A DNA stretch of 64,000 nt from Emmonsiellopsis sp. PD_33 (GCA_032988165.1 JANTQF010000053.1:62001-126000), one strand, 5' to 3'. Shown: positions 1-14,140, numbered from the stretch's first letter. Notes: generated from the letters alone by a model not told the origin. Made by a program: numbers and translations.

Positions 1-780
1 TTAGATACAAGCTTAAGGGAAGGATTCAAATACAGATAAGAAAGCCTCTCCTCCCTGGCACTAAGAACATTCTTTGCCTGACAGAGAATACTAATGAAAG
101 AATTATTCAAATAAATATAGGCATCAATTAAGGCAACAACCTGATGCCATCAAGACTCATAGTCTCAATCACAGACACAATTCCTAGTAGCCTCCTGAGG
201 GTCAAGAAAATACAACTGGGCAAAGGCAGCTAAAGAATCCCCAGGCTCCAAAGGCCTCATTATATGGTAAATACCACCCTGAACCTGCATGATATATAGG
301 CACTTACTCTGAGAAAGATGAGAAGGAGACTTCCAGCCAACTAAAGCAAAAGATAAAGAAGAATTGATAGACTGGATATTTCACAGGAAGAAAGAGGATA
401 ATAAATGGATGTCAGAAAACAACTTATAAATAATAGAACCCTCAATAGACTTCAGCACAGGGGAGAAAGGGAAAGAAATGCCTCCATTCTTACAACAGTT
501 AATAAAACCTGAACTGAAGCTTGTCTTAGACAACTTAGAGGCCTGGAATAAAGTGCTACACTCAGGATAGACCTTATTCATACAGCTAAGTTCTAGAGGC
601 TTCCAACAGCTGATATTGGATAGAGAGGTAGGAACCCAGAGAATGCCAGAAGAGAAACAGTCAGAACACTAAAGAATCTCAGTAGTAATATCTAAAGGTT
701 CATTAAAATACTGAAGGTAGATATTACATATAAGATATGAAAACTCAGTAGCTGGCCTCTCATTTTCATGGCAGTTCAGA
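1..780 (-). mobile_element. Helitron helicase-like relic (N-terminal part), cut by window edge
   Basis: Read on the minus strand, this carries in order: a Cys-containing stretch 'YPECSTLFQASKL' (about 550-590), 'CCKNGGISFPF' (about 465-500), an 'NIQSINSSLSFALVGWKS' stretch (about 330-380), 'GGIYHIMRPLEPGDSLAAF' (about 215-275) and 'QLYFLDPQEA' (about 190-220). In the same order these match the region just before the Helitron_like_N domain of fungal Helitron helicases (Cys motif, CC.G motif, RQYNAALAF, IYHR.G, FAQLYIYDP). A stop codon interrupts the frame and Arg codons are missing, so it is a degraded fragment. The Rep and helicase domains would lie left of the window. Confidence 0.7.
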
Positions 781-2569
781 TAATGGCTGAATCAGCTGTC
801 AGAGAGGGGGCTAAAATCATAACCCCTACAGTAATGAATAATAAAAATATCACAACAGCTCTAATAGCATCTTTCATAATGATTCAACAAAGAGACCTCA
901 CATACAACACACTTAATAATAACCCTAACCCTAGACCTCATTCAACAGGCAGTGCAGCAACTACTCCAGTAGTCAGGCAGCAGTTCAAGGCCACAATCAG
1001 TGCAAGAAGAGAGTAACTGGGCAACAAATACAGCAGGAACTGCAGTAGGAGTGTCAGATATAACTGTAGTAGAAGTATCAGGTGTAACTGCAGTCCTACA
1101 GGTAGCTCAACAACCATCACAATATTTATACTAGGAATTAGAAAGGTAGTAAAGACAATTCAAGTAGAAATGGAGATTCCCAGGGGCAGATTCAGCAGAG
1201 ATAAACACTGGAGAAGCAGCTGTCTTGGCTAAACTCAGACATACTAAACACTGAGTATACTGAGAATCAACTGTATATTACTGGTAGTAGATGTTGCAAG
1301 TACAATGTGGAATAAAAGCCTAACCAAATAAAGATATAGAGCTTGGAGAAATCTCAGAAGAAGGAACTAGAGGAGAAGACTCTGACTCTATAGTAGAGAG
1401 AGTAGAGGAAGATAGGCTCTAGAATGGCAAGGTAACAGAAGGTATGACAGTAAAAAGAGAATAGTAATATTTAAATGAAGACAAACAGGATAGATAAAGA
1501 TATAAAAAGTAAAAACCACAGAGAAGAGTAAATAAAGAAATAGACTGATAAAGAGTAATAGATAACAGAATATATATATACATAATAATTAAAAATATCA
1601 GAGTCAATCCAACATAATCCTATAATCCCACAAACAATATCAATGATCTAACACCAATGTCAAGAAAGTGGAGAAACAGTGCACTAAAATCAAAAAGAGA
1701 GAAGGAATCAGCAGTGAATAAGCAAGAAGTAGAAATCATAAAGAGGATATATAGCATATAAATATATGAAGAACATCAGAACTAATAAAGATAATAGAAG
1801 AGATAATTAAAACATCAGTTCATCTTAAACATCTAATAATCACAGGCCTTATACTCAGCTCTCAACCAAGTAGACTCAGCACTCAACCAAGTAGGTATAG
1901 CAGGCAAGAAAGAGATAGATCATATTAGTAACATCAGTACAGCCAACAGAGCATCAGCAGAGACAGGTCATACTAGCAGTACTGAGGTAGTAGCAGACAG
2001 CACTAGCAGCACACACTTAGCAGATAAAACAGGGACAGGTGGTATCAGTACAGCCAACTGAGCTACCTTATCTATCCTCCCAGACCTCAGGGCCTTAATA
2101 AAATCAACAGGAAGCCTAGGACCTGGGACATCATTAAGAATGTTATAATAAGGGACACCAGAAGGATCTCAAACAACCACCAAAAATAGCAAGAAAACCA
2201 AAGAACTGAAGGTCAGACAGAGCCCAGAAGGCAACAGAGGGTGATCAGTAGGAAAGGTAACAAACATACTGATACAGCAGATTGTAAGATATATACATAG
2301 TAAAGATATGATATTAAGGATGAGGATAGAATAAAAAGAGGAGATTGAGGTGAAGGGTAAGCAGGGCAGATCAAAAGAGAACATATAATTAAAAGGCAGT
2401 GAGAAAAAGGACACTAAAATATAAGTATTTTCCTGATGTTCCTCATCAAGATAGTGTTCTGCCAGCTCAATCAACTTCATACATATATGATACTATTCTG
2501 CCTGCTTAGCAGAAACAGAATGATAATGAATATGAATGAGCTGCTAAAGGAAATATAGAATATATATCT
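781..2569. other. Unassigned degraded repeat DNA
   Basis: No intact gene is seen. The first part may be the N-terminal continuation of the Helitron relic on the minus strand, but I could not recognise family motifs. A 103-codon minus-strand open stretch at 2,169-2,480 has no recognisable domain. Around 1,850-2,050 there are loosely repeated 'cagcactcaaccaagtag' and 'gtatcagtacagccaac' phrases, suggesting decayed tandem repeats. Confidence 0.4.
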
Positions 2570-4092
2570 TACTTATATGAGAGAAGATGATGATATCACC
2601 ACTAATGATAACTATATAAAGACTCTAGTTAAAATGTCTGATAATTTCTAAAGATATCTTAAAGATAGATATTCTAGAGATGTCAAGCTGTCTTATATTA
2701 TGAAGGTTCTCAAAAAGAATAATATAACTAAAGAGTCATCTAAACTCTTATATGAGCTAACTGATGGCATTCTATATCACACATATGATAAAATAAAATA
2801 CCTAGTAATTTTAAGAGCTCTACATAAAGAAATCTTCAGCCTGGCCTATACCCCTAATCATTTAGGATTTAATTGAACCTTAGGAAATCTGCAAGATATA
2901 ATGATATATCACTATATGATGAAGCTACAGAAATATATTGAGTACTACCCTAGCTATTAAATTAATTAGATGTTATGGCACAAGCCTTATAGATAGTATC
3001 AACCCATATAAACTGTGAATATACTGTATGATATGATAATCATTGACTTTATACTTATATTATTAGATAGTAAATGTGATATGATGATATTTATTATATA
3101 TAAGTTCTTTAAATAGATTATAATTATCTCTGAGTAATCTGACTTTAATGTAGAGAATTAGGTAAAAGCCCTATTTAACTATCTACTACTAGCTAACTGG
3201 GAAATCCCATGTAAGATTATTTCAGATAGAGATCTCAAGTTTCTTAGTGATTTATAGTAGAATCTCTTTAAGTATCTTAAGATTAAGCTTCTCTATTTCA
3301 CTGTATATCATCTACAAATAGATGGGCAGAGTGAGAGGATAAATCAAACCATACAAATTACTCTATAACATACTATTATAGTGATGGGAAACTCATATAA
3401 CTGGCTATAAATACTACTAACTATTATTTTTCATCTCAATGTAGCTAAATTTACATTGATGGAACACTCAGTCTATAAGATTATATATAAAATCACTGTC
3501 AACTTACTTATCTTAATATTAATGATAATACCTACAGTGTCATGCTTTCATATCTGATGAGATATAATCCTAGCACTTAATAAGGTAGCTATAATAGCTA
3601 AAGACTATTATAACTAGAAGTATATACTATGAAGCTTCCAGGTAGAAGATAGAGTACTCCTTTACTTATACTAGAAATATAAAATATTAGCTGTAAAGAT
3701 CTTATGTAAATATAATAATTAATTTACTAAACTGTTCAGAATACTCAAGTGAATAGAATTACTTACATATAAGTTAAAACTATCACACATGATGAAGATT
3801 CATCTAGTTATAAGTATAATGATGCTTGAACTTCTCTTTCAGTAAAGAAATTTCTATAAATATTAACATCTGAAACTCCTATTAGTCAAACTGACAGCAA
3901 CCAGTAAAAATCCTATATATAAAGTTGAAAAGATAATAGTAAAGAGGACATCATGTGGCAGAACCTAGTACCTACTATGATGAAAGAATTATAGGCTGAA
4001 GAATAATCAATAAGTAAATAAGATAAAAGCTAAAGAATTAAAAAAATTAATTGAGTAATTTAAGAAGATCTACTAGCTTAGAGCCTTTAAAA
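2570..4092 (+). mobile_element. Ty3/gypsy integrase + chromodomain relic
   Basis: The plus strand can be read with frequent stops as the end of a Ty3/gypsy Pol polyprotein. At about 3,214-3,370 it gives 'IISDRDLKFLSDL' and, after two stops, 'YHLQIDGQSERINQTIQ', the integrase core of fungal gypsy elements, where T-to-I and Q-to-stop changes are what C-to-T mutation gives. At about 3,915-3,985 'IYKVEKIIVKRTSCGRT' followed by interrupted 'YLL..KNYR' matches an integrase-linked chromodomain. The frame ends near 4,092, just before the LTR-like repeat at 4,173. The protease, reverse transcriptase and gag parts are not seen upstream, so the element is truncated as well as mutated. Confidence 0.8.
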
Positions 4093-4172
4093 AGTGACTA
4101 AAGAACTGAGTAATAAAGTAACCCTATTTTTATCATGAGCACATATAATATAAAGTATGAATTCTTTATAAC

Positions 4173-4344
4173 TATAATTGGGAAAACTTGAGATGAAAAT
4201 GTTGTATAAAATAAGGTTGATTCTCTATATTTCTAGGCTGCTCATAGCTATTTATATCATAGAGCCTAACTAAGCTATGTAGATGACTAAGCACCATGGA
4301 TGTCCCATGGTATAGATTATAATATAAAGCATGCACACATAATA
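4173..4344. repeat. LTR-like repeat, copy A
   Basis: About 170 bp matching 19,686-19,858 in the same orientation. The differences I can see between the copies are C/T or G/A transitions, as expected after RIP. Copy A follows directly after the plus-strand gypsy chromodomain relic, where a 3' LTR would lie. No TG..CA ends or target-site duplication could be fixed by eye. Confidence 0.6.
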
Positions 4345-4479
4345 AGTAGCTTCTTTCAGAAAGGCACATAATACCCTCATCACTATAGTTACATATAGGA
4401 ATGTAAAGTAAATAAATGAAACAGCAGAAAGTATAATATAATAGTAAATAAAGCATCAATTAAAACTAAATCAGACCAT

Positions 4480-6245
4480 TTATCTATTCATCATTTATCT
4501 CTACATCTAACTTATTCAGTGTACTCTTCAGTTCTACCCATAGCATTTCAAGTATAACTTAGTAGGTAATATCTTTATCTGCCTACATGCTAACTATACT
4601 TTCTGCCTCATCACAGTGGAGGTTCTATAGATGAGCAACTCATTTGATTACATCTTCCCAGTATGTACTGTTAGTAGGCTTGATGAGTTGATTATTAATC
4701 TGCATGATAGTATTAATATCCTTATTGATCTCCTGTGTGCTTTTATTAAGTATGATAGTATATATGACTTCCATGCAGTAGTATTACTAAGCAGCCTGCT
4801 GAGCTTCACATTCCTCTAGATTACATAATATTATTATAAGGTAGATAGCTTTATTCCTAATAGTATCATATTAAGCTTTTTCCTTGGCAAGGGCTTAGAC
4901 TTGAATCTTATTTATAGCCTGATGCAATTTATTGGCAGATAGCATATATATATCAGTATGGGATATTCCCACAGTAAGAAGCTAATTGACTTCTTTAAGA
5001 GCTTCTTTCCTACTTATATTGTAGAGGATTGTGATGCATTTGACTGCTTGAAGGTCTGTAAGTAGGTTTAGCTGCTGAGTAGGTATAGTGTGAGATGGTA
5101 TGATCATAGTAGTAGTCATAATAAAGGTAATACTGACTATGTGAGAGGGGCTTGCAGTGAGTCACTTTATGAGTATGTTACTATCTGAGGTGTCCTCCTC
5201 AATTCATTCACTGAGAGAGTTACTACCTCTCACATCTACTGGATCATCTATCTGTCTCTATTTCTCATGGAAGTGCTGCAGGATCTCTGTATCTATACAA
5301 CTAATATATTAGCTTCTAATAATATTAGTTACAGATCATCTAATGTTGTGCAATTTAATCTAGTTAACTCATTTCTTTTTATTTTGCTCCTGCAGGTCAT
5401 CCACAGCCTTATTAACTTAATCTTTAGTTGTGCCAGGCAGGAATATACTGATATTTCCTTGGCACCATTCATTAATCAAGAGATCTATCTCTCAGTTATA
5501 AGTTTCCACCTACTAATTATAGAGTTAGATGTAGTGCATATTTTCTACTATCATCTTATCTACATTTCATCAGCTCTGAACTTGCTTGGCAGTGGCATCA
5601 CAGTCATCCTTGATGATATATATCAGGTCAAAGTGTACTTAATTCTTCCAAAGATGATGTCCTAGTAAATTACAGTACTCATAGCTCAGATTCTTTGCAG
5701 TGAGACACAGGTATATAGGTTTATTATAGTTATAAATCTTCATGGTATTTCCTATGTTATAATTTATAGTTACCTTCAACTTCATCTTATTAATAGTCAT
5801 TCCAATCTTAAGCTTTCTCACTTCAACTTTATCCTCAGCTAGTAGTATATTAGGTGACAGTCTCTTAAAGTTACATTCATTGTCTGGGTTCAGACATATC
5901 TTAAGAGGTAAGTATTATAAAGTATTGCTCATAATCTATAGCATCTCCTTCTTGTGCTTCTTATCAGCCTGCTTCTATGATTACTCTTGCACTTTAGAGA
6001 TACTATAGTTATCATGTAGTTATTAGTTTGCAGCTTATTTATTCATGCCATTAATGACTTTCTTGAGCATACTCACTGACTTAATGAAGATTACCTCTAA
6101 AGGTAGAGTATATTTATACATTTTAATAATAAACTCTATAGTATACTTCTCTATATAACCTATCATCTTGATATTCTCAACAGCCTCATTGTTCTCAGCT
6201 TGCTGAGCTGCTATCTTTTCTTTTCCTTTTGCACTGGATTAGCTC
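4480..6245 (-). pseudogene. Degraded unidentified ORF relic, Lys-rich
   Basis: From an ATG at 6,245 the minus strand reads as a long frame broken mainly by TAA/TAG codons, most easily explained as former CAA/CAG. The start is 'MS' then a stop then 'SSAKGKEKIAAQQAENNEA', followed by Lys/Asn-rich sequence such as 'RKLKIGMTINKMKLKVTIN' near 5,800. The frame can be followed to about 5,400 and less well to about 4,500. I recognise no domain. A repeat-encoded gag-like or accessory protein is possible, but that is a guess. It lies between two gypsy relics. Confidence 0.4.
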
Positions 6246-7140
6246 ATGATTAGGGTGGATAAACTGATTCCTATCTTGTACTATCTCTTTAATATGCAAG
6301 CTAGGGTGAGGGGGTCATCAGCTGCTACTAACTGCAAGTACTTGGAAGGTATCATGCTATTAGAGATTCCATGGTATTTGCTTGCAGATAGATGGGCAGG
6401 CTGGATGTCTTGCATATAGTCACTAGAGTTATTAGAAGTTAATAGAGATTAAATAGATTAATGAGAGGTTTATGTGTGTAAGTAAAATATTATTAGTAAA
6501 TTCATCATAGTAATAGGTATGAAGGTGGGCAGGTTAGGGGGTTGAAAGGTCCACTATGATAGATCTTCTATATATATGATAAATCTTAGTGTAGGAATAT
6601 GCTATAGCAACAGTGTTTACTATAAAAGTTTCATGTCCTGTGGTTCAGTGCCTATACTGAGTAAAGTAAATAAAGCCAAATAAAACAGTACATCAGTAAG
6701 TAATTCACACATAAAAGTGAATAGGGGTAAAACTAGTGAGCAGCATATAAGTGAATGAGATACAACTAATGTGAGGCAGTATAATTCTAACATAGCAATG
6801 GATATTTCATAGTAAATAGTGATAATTCAGGCATGGGGAGCTTTCAATAACAGATAGAGATACAGAAATTTCATAGATATAACCTCTTAATTAGTGGGAG
6901 CAGATGTGTTCTGACATAATAAAGTTATAAATGTGTATGTGTGGGTACATGAAGGTGATATCTATATAAGCTAATGTAATAGTAGGGCAATGAAGATTTC
7001 ATAAAGTATAAAATTCAAATAGGCAACAAGCATTTTAATATCATGTAGGGGTATGGAGTCTTCATAATTGATAATTCTATCTTTTTCCTTATAATTGATA
7101 TTCTATGAACATCAAAGCACTTTTAGGTTTATTTATGAGA
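6246..7140. other. Degraded repeat DNA without recognisable gene
   Basis: AT-rich and CpG-free. No protein motif is recognised on either strand. It lies just downstream of the minus-strand gypsy pol, so it could hold that element's 3' LTR, but I found no matching copy on the gag side by eye. Confidence 0.4.
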
Positions 7141-10100
7141 ATTTAGGATTTCTAGACTATCACCTTTAGAGGTCAGCCTCATCATTGCAGGATTAATGAC
7201 AAATAGGATTCTTCTTATTCATACTCATACTATTATATGAGTTCTCTCACATCCAGTAGGATGTACATAGGATACCACTAGTTCTCTTCTGATCTATACT
7301 CTTTCCATCACACAAGATATTTGACCTTTATGCCATATTTGAGGTTCTTAGTCTGTTTTACTAGTATTTTCTCAAGTTCATATGATTATCATTTTAATGT
7401 ATCACCTTCTATCACTATAGGGTCTAGTGCTAGTGGGGTGCATTCAAAGGGATCCTCTTCCCAGGAAGCAAATTCTAAGTGAGCAATGAATATTATAGGG
7501 TATACTTAGAAGTACACTGAGAGGTCCAGAAGATAGATAAGGCTATCAACCTAGTAGAGAACTGTGAAGGGACCTGCATATTAAGGGATAAACTTACTAT
7601 AAGCTTGGAGTAGAGATATGTTATAGCCTTTGCTAATTCAGAGAAGTACTTTATTACCTATGGTGAAGAATCATAAAGTATACTTCTTATCATAATATTT
7701 CTTTATAAATATTGCTGTTGTGTGGAATACCTTATTTGCATTGAGGCAGCTAGAGAAGTTCTGGGAATCCTGATTTTAAAAAGTCTGTGCTAGCTGGAGT
7801 GGTGATTTGAGCTTTTAGCTATACATATATTAGTAGGGGGATATCCCCATTGCTGACACTATAGCACTATTAAAGAATACTTAAAGTGAGAGAGCTGAGT
7901 CCTCTCATTGCTATGGATCTTCCAGTGCTATAATTATGTGTTAGAGGGTAATTTCATACATTTAATTTATGATCTCTGATTAGCTGTCTACTTGGGGGTG
8001 ATAAGCTATAGTATAGAGAAGTTCTACCCTAAGGGACTTGAAGATTATTACTCAAAATTGACTGAGGAACTTCCTGTCTCTATTTAATATAATATATAAT
8101 GATATGCCTTAGTCACCCATTATCAGCTATTTAATGAATAGCTTGGCTCAGAATTCTGCATCTTAATTCTAACATTCTAAGATGAAGATTATTCTCTTAC
8201 TTACTTTACAAGTAATGATCATATCAGCATCAAATTGTCCTTTGGGAAGATCAAAAACAATGTTAATCATAATGATATGAAACAGGGATGACTCCATGAT
8301 AATTAGCTGCAGTGTGTTATATAATTTATAGCAGCAGGTAGCATTCTGGAGGCAGCTGAGATAGTAGTAGATATATTCTTTAATAAGATGAGTCTTCTTG
8401 TAGATGGACAACCCATTCAACTTCTCTATAATCTATTATAGTTCAAAGTATGCATTCAAGTGTGTAATCTTAATGACATCACTAATAAGAGGCTGAGGAA
8501 TACAGAGCTGTATAGTATCCTCATAATTATAATATAGTAGGTTATCATCAGAATTAATGTGGTACAGCAGCTTGGATTGATTTTTCACAGGCAATGCACT
8601 GTTCACTTTTATGACTTCTAAAATCATAGCTAGCCTTGAGTTCTGCTGGTAGGCATCTAGGAGTCTTTATCAGAACTATAAGAATATTATAACTACTATA
8701 ATCATATAATTCACTAGAAATGCATTTATGGCCTCAGCAGCTAGATCTTTCAGGGGCTCATTCTGATCTATAGGTATATCTGACTGCAATTAAGATAGAG
8801 TGTCTGAGATGATATGTGTGCAGCCAGGTTTATAAAATATCTATAGGTTGAATTACTGTATGTATTAAGTAGCTTGAATGAGCCTTAAGTTGAGCTTATT
8901 TATGAAAGAGGTAGTTAGTAACATCTATCTGGTAATTTGTAATATAGCCAAATAGTTAGTATATATAATCACTGGAAGTTTCATGACCTCAACTATATGT
9001 CACACTTTCTTAAGTGCTTAAATCAGACACATAACCTTCAGTTCAGTCAGCTAGTATCTAGTTTCTACTGATGTGAGGATCTTGAAGAGGAACATAATAA
9101 GCTTCATTATGATTAATAGAGGTGGGATCTCAAAGTCTAAGGTTCTTTTATATTATATCTTTCTTAGTGATATTTATTTTAGTTTTACATGAAATATTAT
9201 CACTCTAAAGCCTCTCTATTTAGAAGCATCAACATTGAAGAAGAGGTATCACATGCTATCATAATGTACCAGAAATAGACCCTTAGTAAATACTACTTGT
9301 ATGTCATTAAAAGCCTTTTCTTCTTTTTCTATGAGCTTTTCAAGGGGTGTTCAGATAGAGAATTGAGTTTGCAGTCTTTCTTTCACTGGCATATCCTTAA
9401 GAAACATTATCTTATGTGCCTGTAGGGGCTCTGCATAATAGATATAAAAGGATACATAGTTTTACAGTCATTCTATTATACCAAGATAAGTCTTTAGGTC
9501 CTTTAGGTTCCTTAGAAATGTAATTCTTATCAGTGCAGTGATCTAATCCTCCATTAGCATGAGACTCAGGGATGAAACTTTATGCTCTAGCAATCTGACT
9601 GAAAGGAAACCAATAAATGCCTTCTTCAGATTGATAATTATATTCTTATTATAAAATAGAATGAAGATCTTTCTCAGGTATTTACCATGTTTTTCCATAA
9701 TAACACTCATAGTGACTAGGTTGTCAATGTAATAGTAAATGAACTTCTTGAACTTCTTTAGAAAGAGGTCAATCTTACACTGTATATATATCAGAGAGTT
9801 TATATATTCTATTATTATTACTGAAGGAATCTCTTATTTATAGTGCAACATAACTAATAAGTATCATCAGTGGTCACAGTAGACTCTCTATTAGTAGAAG
9901 AAGCTCATGCAGTTAAGAATAATAATATAGTAGCATCCTTTAATAGAGTTAATGACCTTTACCTATTATATCATCAGATATACATCAGGCTCAACTATCT
10001 TATTTAGTTCTCTAACATTAATTACAGGACAGTTTTTCCATACTCCATTAACCTCCTTTCATACTATAAATACTGAGTATTCTAAGGGGATGTAATCTAT

Positions 10101-12900
10101 TACCCATTTCATACATCCTTAGGCATGCAATTTGTCAAAGAGCTCATCTATAACCTTACAGTCCTTTTAGCCCAGAAGATATACTTTCACCTGTATTTGA
10201 AGCTTGTAATCCTTTAGTGATAAGAGAGGAATCTGCATTCACTTCTTCTTCAGCAGGTCCACAGCATTACTGTAGTCTTCCCAGATTTTAGAGAATTCAT
10301 TGCAGATTTATATAAAGTATTTCACAGTCTCCTCATCATTATAGATTGTTATATTATTGAGTAGTTTTACTTCCACTCCTGTGGGGTTGATATTGATGGC
10401 ATGCAGGGATTCCTCTATTAATTCTGGTATATTCAGGTTATCATCTAGCTCCTATTAGGGCTATTATCTAGGAAGGCTGAGAGCTAATGGCTCTGCCATG
10501 AGGTCAACCAAATATGCACTAGTAGCATTATATTCTCTCAAGGTACTAATATGAGATCTCTATGGGATTATTACCTGTCTATTTATATTATTAATGACAT
10601 GAGTAAACAGAAGATTATAGTTTATAATTTGTATATATATCTGAAGCAGCAGCATTATAGGGTTAAAGATATAATCTCTATTTATAGGTAGATATTCCTC
10701 TTTGTCAAGGCAGCATCTAAGGGAAATTTTCACCTCTAATCTGAGTAGAATGATAACTTTAGCATCTAAATATACTAATCTGATAGCTTGATGATCTTTT
10801 CTTAGTATCACTGAAATTTTAACTTTTACATTCTCATATAACTTTATTCACAGCATCCTCTTATCTAAATCTATAATGATACCCTTCAGTGCTATATTAT
10901 CTATATCAAGCAGTAGGTTGATATAGAGATCATCAATAACATGTGCCTTCACTAAGATTTAGGTAAGCACTGACATACATTCCTCATTCAGCAGAACTAC
11001 TGATAGTGTAAGTAGAAGTATAATCATCTCTAAGGATTTTATAGAATCTTTAATACCTCTAACTGGTATTTAGAGGTATGATAGATATAGTATCTTATTA
11101 TACTACTATTCTAGGAACTTCTTACTTACAAGGATTATCATGCAGCCTGAGTCTACATATATCAGTAATAGCTTGGAGATATCTTGGCAGAACACCATGA
11201 TAGTAGTATATTTCTAGTTATAGAATGCATATTCATACAGTGTATTCAGATTAGCTGGTCACTAGGATACTATTATTTATAGTGTAAAATCAGGACTCAC
11301 ATGGAAGGCCTGTGGAGTTACCATGCAAGTCTTTAGATGCTTATATAGATTATTATGTAAATCAAACACTTCACCACATTTATAATAGGTAGCTGTTGTG
11401 AGGTTCACATGAAATGTATCTACCTCTAAATTATATATATTATTATTATATAGTTACTCCTGTGGATCATCCATAAGCATTTCTGCATCATCATAGTAAG
11501 GGTCAAACTTAGCTTTCTAGCTATATAGATCTTCCATGGACTCCTCTAACTTCTTGGAGTTAGTATGGAATGCTACTTATTTGCATGGCTACTAATTTCA
11601 TAGCTGCTAGCTGAGCTGAATCACATTCTTACTAGTAGGTACTAAGAGCTGAAGTTGCTGTTTCAGGGCTAGCAATTCAGAATAATCTTACTGAGCTTTA
11701 CCTTGATAGTTCCTATTGCACTGATTGTAGTAGCTGATATAGCTATATTAGTTGTCATTTCTACCATAGCTGTCATGGTACTACCTGTTGGCATAATTCT
11801 AAGTTTAGTATCTAGGCTGATACTAGTAAGTAAGCCATTCAAACTGATAGGAGTATAATCCTCTATTATAACCATAGTAATTACTTTAAGGGGTAAAGTT
11901 ATCATAATAAGATTCACACTGATTATATATATTATTTACATATTAATCATTACTTGTAAATCAATCCATTTAGTTAGTCTACTTGCAGCAAATAATCTCT
12001 ATAAATTCCTCAATGATCATATCCTCTTCTAGCTCATTAATAGTGGCTTATAGAGCAACATCCAGGTTGTTTCATACATATAGGACTTAGGCATATTTAG
12101 TTTCTTCTTGACCATAGTACTTCACAGCTGCAGAGATATTAAGAATGTAAGAGGTTAAACTACATTCATTATAGAGATTCTGGAGAGAGTACTTCATTTC
12201 ATTGAGTTTTCATAATGTCTAATTACCCTTAATGTAGAATTATCATTGAAGAATCTTAATTTATTTATCTACTTCATTGTTAGTTACAATAAGTTTCATA
12301 TAGATAATGTTATTTAATTTCTAGTTCTACTATAACTCTACTTCTCTTTTGAGGCACAAATTTAAGTTCTGTCAGATTCTTGCCACATCTCTGATCAGTA
12401 CTGCAACCTTAAGCTAGTTGGTGAATACATATACATTTCTATAATAGATCTTGCCCTCTTTATTAATAACATCATCACAGCCCTACAATGTCAGTGCATC
12501 AGGGTAGAAGAAATCAATGTCCTGGGGTTTCTATGGAGCAATTAATATCAGTAGTGCAGGTAGAGGCTATATTAGCTGGGCTGGTACCAGCTAAGTAACT
12601 ATAATCCTAATATGAGAGAGTAATTCTTATAGAGTTTGCATTTAGCACAGGGTGAAGCCTGTATCATCAGTAGATTCACCAGTGCTTATAGTAGCTGAAG
12701 TGCTATTCACATTTAATATATTATCTGGCTGTTCAATAGATAGCAACTGCAATGATTACTCTTTATTAATTAGAGTTACATTTAGGGTCTCTAGAGACTC
12801 CATGGGTATTAGCTGCAGTACTCTACCAAACAATGCATTGCTTGATATCAGGTTAATTTGTAAGAATAGTTGAGTCAGATAGGACAGAGTGTTACTCTCT
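7140..12900 (-). mobile_element. Ty3/gypsy gag-pol relic with chromodomain
   Basis: Minus-strand order fits a chromovirus Pol. 'YKCGEVFDLHNNLYKHLK' near 11,330-11,385 resembles the Cys-rich spacer before the protease. The reverse transcriptase active site near 9,719-9,735 reads 'YIDN' instead of YIDD. 'LRNLKDLKTYLGI' near 9,480-9,520 lies in the RT-RNase H connection. 'IPQPLISDVIKITHLNAYF' (about 8,439-8,505) and 'FHIIMINIVFDLPKGQFDA' (about 8,225-8,285) mark the integrase, and a chromodomain ('KYLV' stop 'WKEYRSEEN') ends near 7,205-7,385. Stops and lost arginines run throughout. The gag end (11.7-12.9 kb) is placed only approximately. Confidence 0.8.
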
Positions 12901-13589
12901 GAGCACAGCTTTGAGCCTAGCAGAAGATATACTTATCTTACTGATAAAATCTTAAAGAATGTCTCCTCCTAGTAGTTAAACATGTAACTCTGCTTGAAGC
13001 AGTCTGTGCAGCTGTGAAATTCAAAAACTACTTAATTAAGTAATGAGTAATTAATGGGTCAGTCTGATAGTATTAGTGAGATCATCTGAGTATCCTCAGA
13101 ACTTTCATGTGTAGACTAGCCACTGGGATCATGTTGGGACCAGGATTAAAGTATACCCTTATCATTTTACTTAATATATTAGTCCCTTTTTATGTAAAAT
13201 CACTTTAATATAGATACTATATCATGTTATAGTATAGATAAATTAGTTCAGAATCATGTTATAAAGGAATATTTTACTCATAAATCATATTATATATCTA
13301 TCTTTTCAGTTCTGGTCCTGTTTGGTCCCATTATCTATATATAGGACCAAATGGGATCAGAAATACCACAATATTACCTAATCATAATCATGTGTGTTAC
13401 TAATGGTGCTAAGCCAGTAGCAGCCCTGCCACACACCATATAATAATTTCAAATTGAGAGATTTGCATCAGTAAGTATTATCAAATATTATTACTTTTCA
13501 TTGCCTGAAGGCCCCAGCTTCAACCCTAAACTAAAAAAACTAAAAAACTAAAAACACACAAAAACATTAAAAAACCCTCTTAAACCTTG
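12901..13589. other. Degraded repeat DNA with a short inverted repeat
   Basis: No gene is seen. At about 13,311-13,375 'ggtcctgtttggtcccat' is followed after about 10 bp by the near-inverse 'aggaccaaatgggatcag', an imperfect hairpin-capable pair. A 24-bp phrase near 13,471 (containing 'attatcaaatattattac') recurs near 18,330. Confidence 0.45.
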
Positions 13590-14140
13590 GGGGTAGTCTA
13601 CTCAAAATACTCTGACTTAATTGCATCTACTACCTCCCTCATTAACTGTATATCCTCAACCCTGAGAGTCAACTACTTCTTATGCATCATCATTTTAACT
13701 CTGCCTATATTCATAATATAATCAGTATACATATTTAGTAGACTTAGTAGAGTAATTAACTTACACTTGAAAAGGGTAGTGAGAGCTGTTTCCACTACCA
13801 ACTAGATGATGTTAAGAGTAAAGTGCTGGAAGTAATACTTCCTATTATTAATCTTATAAATTAGATGTGCCATTATAGCCTTGATAAAAATGAGCTCTCC
13901 AGATTTCTAATAGAACTAGACCTTCTGAATCTACTCTATTAACCTGAATGAGCTGCTGAGCATTACCAAAAAGTATGACCATAACTTACTATTCTTATTG
14001 TAGTAGTAGCAGGGCTTGAGATTACATTTAATCTAGTAGTTTCTTGAGGCATTAAGGAGCTCAGCATGATATTAATCCCACTTAGCCTCTTACTCAGTAA
14101 TGCATGCCTCATAAGCTACTTTGCAACTAAGTGCACTATT
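13590..14140 (-). pseudogene. Degraded unidentified ORF relic
   Basis: On the minus strand from about 14,140 down to 13,590 a mostly open frame begins 'MMMKNSALSCKVAYEACIT', with scattered TAA/TAG. It ends around 'VEDIQLMREVVDAIKSEYF'. The family is not recognised. It sits upstream of the minus-strand gypsy relic, in the same orientation, so a gag-type or separate repeat-encoded protein is possible. Confidence 0.35.
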
